Shown piece after piece: positions 31,077-36,181 of a stretch of 36,181 nucleotides of DNA. A program made the position numbers and the translations under genes. The stretch lies in the NCBI GenBank assembly GCA_964517355.1, contig CAZFCK010000019.1, forward strand, positions 1 to 36,181, given 5' to 3'. Within the stretch, counting starts at the first letter, position 1. Every line of letters starts with the position of its first letter. The notes under the pieces are model-generated. The model saw only the letters and a program-made list of their open reading frames with translations, was not told the DNA's origin and did not search any database. The DNA comes from CAZFCK01 sp964517355 (GTDB taxonomy: Bacteria; Desulfobacterota; Desulfovibrionia; Desulfovibrionales; Desulfovibrionaceae).

Positions 31077-31227
31077 GAACCTTTTGAAAAAGGTTCTTAA
31101 GAATCTCCAAAACTGTTTATCTTGTATGGCTTACTGGCATAGTTGGTTTTCTATGCTGAATATTCGCGGGTCCAGGGGGGGGGCGTTCCCCCCTGGCGGG
31201 ATTTGGGGCGGAGCCCCAAAACATACC
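31057..31227 (-). repeat. Dispersed intergenic repeat (boundary family), copy 4, inverted
   Basis: Read on the minus strand it has a GGGGCTCCGCCCC hairpin, then CCAGGGGGG/CCCCCCTGG and CCCGCGAATATTC. A spacer and AGTTTTGGAGATTC follow, then the perfect palindrome (31072-31085 and 31088-31101), CCGCTGGAGGCATTC and GTTTCGAAGTCAATATG. It is the longest copy. Its end reaches about 20-40 bp into the DUF4911 coding sequence. Confidence 0.88.
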
Positions 31228-31259
31228 ATTTCAAAGGAAACATGCTCGAGGCGTGGCCG

Positions 31260-31976
31260 TCACTCCGTCATGGCCCAGGCCGGGACATGGCTCCACCCCT
31301 GGTTGAGGGCCCTGTCCAGGGCGCGCGCGGCGGGTTCCACGCTGCACAAGAGCTCCCAGAACTGAGGGGAGTGGTTAAGGTGCCGCGTATGGCAAAGCTC
31401 GTGCAGAAGGACGTAGCGCGTCTGATCCGGGGGGAGGAACAAGAGCGCCGCGTTCAGGCTGAGGGTCTTGCGGCCCGAGCAGCTGCCCCAGCGCGTGCGT
31501 TGCAGCCGGACCTGCACGGCCCCGCAACAAAGGCCGCATTCGGTTTCCAGCCGCCGCACCCAGGGAACCAGGTGCTCTCTGGCCTTTGATTTGAGCCAAT
31601 ATTGCAGCAACGCGCAGTGCTGGCGCTCGTGCTCCTGCGCGGTTGCGCCGAGAAATTGCAGGGTTTCCGCGTTTTCCCTCAGACGCAGAGGCGGGTTGAC
31701 GCCCGTTGCGTAGCGCACGCCGTACGCCCGCGATATGGCCTGGAGAGTTATTTTCCCGGGCAGCAAAGAGACTTCGGGCGCGTCCAGGGACATGCGGCGC
31801 AAGGCGCGCTGGATCCAGGCGGCTTTGGCCCGGACGAACTCCGCAGCGAAATCTTGGGAAATTCCCGGGGGCAGCACCACCTCGACGCCGCGCCCCGGCA
31901 GGATGCGGATGGTGGCGCGCTTGGCCCGCGAGCTTTTGCGCACGGTGTATGCGGGGAGAGTGGGAGCGCTTTGCAT
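31260..31976 (-). CDS. YgjP-like (SprT/M48-type) metal-dependent hydrolase
   Basis: The product of about 238 residues is a YgjP/DUF45-type zincin. Marks are RAKRATIRILPGRGVEVVLPP near the N-terminus and the family block RLQRTRWGSCSGRKTLSLNAALLFLPP (about 157-183). The zinc motif is HELCHTRHLNHSPQFW, with ligands His192 and His196, catalytic Glu193 and probable third ligand His202. It is cytoplasmic with no signal peptide. YgjP-type proteins are of unclear role; some lie beside restriction genes, which is not the case here. The start is uncertain. ATG 31976 gives the usual family N-terminus but lacks a good ribosome binding site, while ATG 32090 would add 38 unconserved residues. It is the only minus-strand gene in the right third. 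Confidence 0.88.
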   Translation of the reverse strand: MQSAPTLPAYTVRKSSRAKRATIRILPGRGVEVVLPPGISQDFAAEFVRAKAAWIQRALRRMSLDAPEVSLLPGKITLQAISRAYGVRYATGVNPPLRLRENAETLQFLGATAQEHERQHCALLQYWLKSKAREHLVPWVRRLETECGLCCGAVQVRLQRTRWGSCSGRKTLSLNAALLFLPPDQTRYVLLHELCHTRHLNHSPQFWELLCSVEPAARALDRALNQGWSHVPAWAMTE

Positions 31977-32138
31977 TATACGGTACCGGTTCTTTTCATC
32001 ACTTCCCCCGTCTACCCCACTGCAAGCGGTACCGCAAGAAAACTCTGCCGGTAAGGGGTCTGCGGGGCCCAGCCTCGGTTTATGCTCCATGAAGGTGCGC
32101 GGTATCGCTACAGGGTCCGACTATATGCGGAGAAGCTC

Positions 32139-32166
32139 TTGACCGCGATTGGTTCACGAACTAATG
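32139..32166 (+). promoter_or_regulatory. Weak candidate promoter for the hybrid kinase
   Basis: TTGACC (32139-32144) is a good -35 match. After about 15-17 nt the -10 region offers only ACTAAT or TAATGC. The gene starts at 32230 with AAGGAG. It lies inside the long-start version of the divergent YgjP gene only if that start is wrong. Confidence 0.25.
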
Positions 32167-32229
32167 CTGAAGCGAGCGGCGATGGACTCTGGGGGCGGGG
32201 CTCGCCGTATCCAAGCGTAAGGAGCGTCA

Positions 32230-35200
32230 ATGCGTTTCGGTTGGACTCTTGCCTCATTACCCATCAGATTCAAAATATTCCTCGCCTTCGCCGCGTTGCT
32301 GGTCCTTGTGCTCGCGAGCGTGTACGGCGTCGTCTCCTTCCAGGTGGAGCGCGCCATGACGGAAAGCATGCGACAGGAGCTAGAAAGGCTCACCCGGGTT
32401 GTTCTCGGTATGGTCGATAGCAACGCCCGTATTTCGGTGCAAAACTATTTGCGCGGCGTGGCCGAATTGAACCAGAAACTCACCGCACAGTTGTATGAGC
32501 GCGTGCTCGCCGGCGAATTGAGCGAGGCCGAGGCCAAGGCGCAGGCCGGAAAGCTTTTGTCGCGTCAAAGCGTAGGTCCCACGGGCTATATCTACGTCCT
32601 CGACGCCACAGGCCGCTTTATGCAGCATCCCTACCCGGAGTTGCAGGGCGTCAGGACCGGAGAAAAAGACTTTTTGCGCCTGTTCTCGAACCAGGGGGGC
32701 GGGTATGTGGAATATGATTGGAGCAACCCCGGCGAGCCGCGGAAACGTCCCAAAGCCGCCTATGTCACGTTGTTCGAACCTTGGAACTGGTATATCTGCG
32801 CGTCCGCCTATCGTGACGAATTCAGCGACATGGTGCAGGCCCAATACCTGAAGGACGGGCTGGAGGCCGTTGACCTGGGGAACGGCGGGGCCGTGTTCGT
32901 CTTCGACGACCAGGGTGAGGCTGTCGTCGCGCAGGGCGATTCGTTTCTGCTGGGGCGGGACGCCCGTGCCGGGGAGATACGCAAGGCCATTGTCGCGGGG
33001 CAAAACGGCAGCCTGCAGGAGAGTTGGCAGGAGGCTTGGGAACCGAGACCGCGGGAACGTCTGATTCTGTTTCGCCACATAGCGTTGCTGGACTGGGTGG
33101 TGGCCTCGGCCGTGCCTCTGGACGAATACCGCAAGCCTCTCAATACGTTACGCAACAGCGCTATGTTCCTTTTGCTGTTGACCCTGGCGCTGGCGATACC
33201 CGCGAGTTTTTTCGTCGGGGGACACATCACGCGCCCCTTGCAGCGTCTTATCGGTAAATTCGAACAGGGCGCGCGGGGCGACCTTTCCGTGCGCGCCGTT
33301 GTCGGCCCATTGGACGAGGTGGGGCGTTTGTCCGCGTTTTTCAATGAGTTCATGGCTCGGTTGGAGGCCTATGGCAGAGCCTTGCGCGAATCAGAGGAGC
33401 GGTACCGCTCCGTGATGGAATCCACGCCCGACCCGATCCTTGTCTATGACCTTCAGGGACGCTCCGTATACTGCAATCCCGCGTTCACGCGGGTTTTCGG
33501 ATGGGACCAGCAGGAGGTTCTGACGCAGAAGATTTTTTTCGTGCCGCAGGAAGCTCTGCATGAAATCGACCTGCTGATCGATTCGGCCCAAAAGGGCGAA
33601 AACGTGCATGGCCTGGAAACGGTTCGCTACACCAAGACGGGCGAACTGCGGAACGTGATCCTGAGCGGCGCGCTCTATCACGGCCGGGCGGAGGAGCCCA
33701 CGGGCATGGTGGTCAGTATCCAGGACGTAACGCAGAACCGCCAGGCCGAAGAGGCCTTGAAAAGGGCCGAGGAGGAGCACCGCGAGGGGCTGGAAAAGCA
33801 GGTTCGCGAGCGTACGGCCGCCTTACAGGATTTGAACAGGGAGCTGCTCTTGGCCAAAGAGGAGGCGGAAAAGGCCACGCAGGTCAAGAGCGAGTTTTTG
33901 GCCAATGTGAGTCATGAAATCCGCACGCCGCTCAACGGCATCATCGGCGCCACGGATTTGGCGCTTAACGAGCAATGTTCCCAGAAAATGCGTCACTTTT
34001 TGGAACTCGTTCAATCCTCCGCCGAGGCCTTGCTGGAGATCGTCAAGGATATCCTTGATTTCTCCAAGGTTGAAGCCGGGAGGCTGGAGCTTGACCAGCA
34101 TGCGTTTTCGCTGAACTCGGTGCTGGAGGACATGAAACGGCTTTTCGCTCCCAAGGCTTCCCAAAAACGCATAGAATTGTTGTTTCACATGGACCCCTCC
34201 TTGCCGCGCAGGTTGGAGGGAGATTCTTTGCGCGTTACGCAGATTTTCAACAATCTGGTGGGCAACGCCCTGAAGTTTACCGAACCCGGCGGCAGCATAG
34301 TGGTTTCCGGCCGTGTGGAACGTGAGATGGATGCGCAGCGCCTGTTGTTGTGTTTCAGCGTGAGCGACACGGGCATCGGCATACCCTTTCAGGCGCAAAA
34401 AAGGCTCTTCGAACCGTTCATTCAGGCCGAGACATCCACCACGCGCACCTACGGGGGCACCGGGCTTGGGCTTTCCATTTGCAAACGGCTGGTCCAATTG
34501 ATGGGCGGGCGGATAACCGTGGAAAGCGCCCCCGGAAAAGGGAGCGTGTTCACTTTCACCGTGGAGTTGGGCAAAGGGGCGGATACGGATGAACCCGCGA
34601 TTTTACCACGGGATTTTATAGGCAAGCGCGTGCTGGTGGTGGATGACAGCGAGCAGGGCAGGATGGTGGCCAAGTCTTTGCTCTCCGCTCTGGGGTGTGA
34701 GACGCTGCCGGCCTCCTATCCATCGGAAGCCATGGAGATAGTACGCGCGCACGGCCCAAACGGAGCGCAACCCATTGATTGCGTTTTTGTCGACTGGATC
34801 ATGCCGCAAATCGACGGCCTGGCTTTGGCGAAACAGATACGTGAGGAGTTGGGCCCGCAGGTGCCGGTTGTGTTACTGACCGCGTTCGCTGATGACGACA
34901 TTCTGGAAGGGGACGCCACAACGTACGTGGACGGTGTTTTGGGCAAGCCCTATACCCTGGACACACTGGCCCACGCGCTGCACCACGTGTTCTCCCAGGA
35001 GGAGCGGGCCGACGCCGCGCAAGAGGGCGCTGCCCGTCCCATGGGATCGCCCCTGGCCGGCATGCGCGTGCTTGTGGCGGAAGATAATCCCACCAACCAG
35101 GAAATCGTTGTGGCGGTATTGGAAAATGCCGGCATTCATGTGGAGCTTGCCGCAAACGGCCAGGAGGCCTGGACGCGGTTGCTGGAACTGGGGCCGGAGG

Positions 35201-36105
35201 GCTGCGACGCCGTGCTGCTGGACGTGCAGATGCCCGAGATGGACGGTTTCGAGCTGGCCCGCCTGATCCGCAGAGACCCGTTGTACGCGGCCCTGCCGCT
35301 CATAGCCGTGACGGCGCATGCCGGAAGGGAAACGGAGGACGCCTGCCGCGCCGCGGGTATTGAAGGGGTGGTGAACAAGCCCTTTGACCGCAAACGCCTG
35401 CTCAACGCCCTGGCTGAACACTGCCGGGGACTGCGGCTCTCCGCCGCGCAGCTCGCGCCCAAGCGTTTGCGCAGGCTTGATCGGCCGCAGCAGGAACCGG
35501 GAGGAGAATTCGCCCACATATCGGGCTTGGAGGCGCAGGAAGCCATGCAGCGCCTTGGGTTGGGCGAGAAAGGGTTTCGGCGCATCCTGGCCAATTTCGC
35601 ACGCACAAATCAAGACACGGCGCAGCGTATGCGCTCGGCGCTGCAGCGGCAGGATCTGCAAACCCTGCAACGTGAGGCCCACAGCCTCAAGGGCGGGGCG
35701 TCCAGCATCGGCGCAAGGGAGTTGCACCATGCGGCCTGGGCCCTGGATCAGGCCCTCAAAGACGGTGAGCGCGATGCCGCGCGGCTCTTGCCCCTGATGG
35801 ACGCCTTGGACGCCGCCATGACCCCGCTGCTGCGTTCGTTGGATGAGATGCGGGAGGCGCCAGCAACCGGAGCGAAAAACACAGCATCGCCGGAACAGCT
35901 CGCGGAAATGATAGCCGAGATGGAATCGGCGCTCGGCATGGCGCGGCCCGTTGCCGTACGGCAAGCTCTGGAAACATTGCAGGGGGTGCTCGGCGGCGCG
36001 CGCATGCGGCGTCTGGCGGAATTGGTCGAAGATTACGAGTACGAGTCGGCGGTGGATCTCTTGCGCACCCTGGCCAATGATATGAGGGGCGCAGGCGCGC
36101 AATAA
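32230..36105 (+). CDS. Hybrid sensor histidine kinase (Cache-HAMP-PAS-HisKA-REC-REC-HPt)
   Basis: This large membrane phosphorelay kinase has 1291 residues. TM1 is about 14-38. The periplasmic region looks like two consecutive Cache units (GPTGYIYVLDATGRFMQHP to NWYICASAYRDEF, and GGAVFVFDDQGEAVV to LDWVVASAVPLDEY). TM2 (about 310-330) leads to HAMP, a PAS domain (about 385-505) and coiled coil. HisKA has FLANVSHEIRTPLNG with His562. The ATPase domain has NNLVGNALKFTEPGG, VSDTGIGIP and GGTGLGLSICKRL. Two receivers follow, with Asp855 (FVDWIMP) and Asp998 (LLDVQMP), then an HPt domain with His1151 in REAHSLKGGASS. AAGGAG precedes ATG 32230. It is probably an orphan: no regulator lies beside it, and its relay may end on an unlinked output protein. 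Signal unknown. Confidence 0.94.
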   Translation: MRFGWTLASLPIRFKIFLAFAALLVLVLASVYGVVSFQVERAMTESMRQELERLTRVVLGMVDSNARISVQNYLRGVAELNQKLTAQLYERVLAGELSEAEAKAQAGKLLSRQSVGPTGYIYVLDATGRFMQHPYPELQGVRTGEKDFLRLFSNQGGGYVEYDWSNPGEPRKRPKAAYVTLFEPWNWYICASAYRDEFSDMVQAQYLKDGLEAVDLGNGGAVFVFDDQGEAVVAQGDSFLLGRDARAGEIRKAIVAGQNGSLQESWQEAWEPRPRERLILFRHIALLDWVVASAVPLDEYRKPLNTLRNSAMFLLLLTLALAIPASFFVGGHITRPLQRLIGKFEQGARGDLSVRAVVGPLDEVGRLSAFFNEFMARLEAYGRALRESEERYRSVMESTPDPILVYDLQGRSVYCNPAFTRVFGWDQQEVLTQKIFFVPQEALHEIDLLIDSAQKGENVHGLETVRYTKTGELRNVILSGALYHGRAEEPTGMVVSIQDVTQNRQAEEALKRAEEEHREGLEKQVRERTAALQDLNRELLLAKEEAEKATQVKSEFLANVSHEIRTPLNGIIGATDLALNEQCSQKMRHFLELVQSSAEALLEIVKDILDFSKVEAGRLELDQHAFSLNSVLEDMKRLFAPKASQKRIELLFHMDPSLPRRLEGDSLRVTQIFNNLVGNALKFTEPGGSIVVSGRVEREMDAQRLLLCFSVSDTGIGIPFQAQKRLFEPFIQAETSTTRTYGGTGLGLSICKRLVQLMGGRITVESAPGKGSVFTFTVELGKGADTDEPAILPRDFIGKRVLVVDDSEQGRMVAKSLLSALGCETLPASYPSEAMEIVRAHGPNGAQPIDCVFVDWIMPQIDGLALAKQIREELGPQVPVVLLTAFADDDILEGDATTYVDGVLGKPYTLDTLAHALHHVFSQEERADAAQEGAARPMGSPLAGMRVLVAEDNPTNQEIVVAVLENAGIHVELAANGQEAWTRLLELGPEGCDAVLLDVQMPEMDGFELARLIRRDPLYAALPLIAVTAHAGRETEDACRAAGIEGVVNKPFDRKRLLNALAEHCRGLRLSAAQLAPKRLRRLDRPQQEPGGEFAHISGLEAQEAMQRLGLGEKGFRRILANFARTNQDTAQRMRSALQRQDLQTLQREAHSLKGGASSIGARELHHAAWALDQALKDGERDAARLLPLMDALDAAMTPLLRSLDEMREAPATGAKNTASPEQLAEMIAEMESALGMARPVAVRQALETLQGVLGGARMRRLAELVEDYEYESAVDLLRTLANDMRGAGAQ

Positions 36106-36139
36106 GGCATGAATACGACTTTCGGATAAAAAGAAAAAA

Positions 36140-36181
36140 GTCGCGGGCTTTCGCGCCCGCACGACGACCAGGGGAGGCCCC
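36140..36181 (+). repeat. Dispersed intergenic repeat (boundary family), copy 5, cut by window end
   Basis: This starts with the GTCGCGGGC-TTTCGC-GCCCG hairpin and runs into CCAGGGGAGGCCCC; the remainder lies outside the window. It matches 28131-28172 at 41 of 42 positions. On the minus strand the hairpin is followed by a T-rich run (TTTTTTCTTTTT), so it should end a minus-strand transcript arriving from the right. Confidence 0.9.

Noticed and set aside
34873..36162. Long minus-strand open frame opposite the hybrid kinase, and similar ones at 17581-18903 and 28662-30023
   Set aside because: Each lies fully antisense to a gene with clear domains, and the translations show no motifs.
20345..36181. 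CRISPR array or insertion sequence to explain the repeats
   Set aside because: The copies are kilobases apart and of mixed orientation, with genes between and no transposase or cas gene.
1..36181. tRNA, rRNA or tmRNA genes
   Set aside because: No cloverleaf with a TTC-arm and CCA end or conserved rRNA stretch was noticed in any intergenic region; a tRNA scan was not possible here.

Overview
The window is G+C-rich bacterial DNA that most likely comes from a sulfate-reducing member of the Desulfovibrionaceae. The best evidence is the run of genes from about 11.3 to 16.2 kb: a small tetrahaem cytochrome c, a DcrA-type chemoreceptor with a periplasmic c-haem site, desulfoferrodoxin, rubredoxin and rubredoxin:oxygen oxidoreductase. 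This oxygen-defence set is characteristic of Desulfovibrio. Menaquinone-type genes (ubiE/menG and a long-chain polyprenyl diphosphate synthase) and molybdenum cofactor genes fit an anaerobic respirer.

Layout. 1-3.7 kb: the 3' part of a gene for a very acidic protein with tandem repeats and a coiled coil, then a polytopic membrane protein closed by a strong terminator. 3.8-5.2 kb: a small conserved-type protein, the UbiE/MenG methyltransferase, and a small DUF2065 membrane protein on the minus strand. 5.2-7.9 kb: a nucleotide-sugar dehydrogenase, a short gene interrupted by an in-frame TGA, a tiny coupled ORF, and a polyprenyl synthase. 8.0-11.1 kb: a long PurL with PurS-like N-terminal domains. 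11.3-16.2 kb: the oxygen/redox island. 16.2-20.3 kb: a ZraP-like periplasmic metal-binding protein divergent from its ZraS/ZraR two-component pair, with a sigma-54 promoter and a pair of candidate activator sites. 20.5-22.5 kb: corA and mscS. 22.9-28.1 kb: moaE-like, moeA, a DsbD-type reductase and a family 2 glycosyltransferase. 28.3-31.1 kb: a FAD/NAD-binding UDP-galactopyranose-mutase-like protein, an Xaa-Pro peptidase and a DUF4911 protein. 31.2-36.1 kb: a YgjP-like metalloprotein on the minus strand and a 1291-residue hybrid histidine kinase.

The most striking observation is at 6575-6805. An ATG with a good ribosome binding site opens a reading frame that meets TGA after 15 codons and then continues in frame as plausible protein to a second stop. 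Immediately after the TGA is a 13-bp stem-loop whose position and loop fit a bacterial SECIS element, so this may be an undescribed small selenoprotein with Cys and Sec adjacent. A nonsense mutation is the main alternative.

The second theme is dispersed intergenic repeats. One family (about 135-170 bp, with a GC hairpin and a near-perfect palindrome of 14-bp arms) sits at nearly every operon boundary from 20 kb onwards, and one copy supplies the last codons of a gene. A second family (a CTGAAAC...GTTTCAG hairpin plus a conserved tail) sits at several intergenic sites, including between desulfoferrodoxin and rubredoxin. No tRNA, rRNA, CRISPR array, transposase or phage gene was seen.
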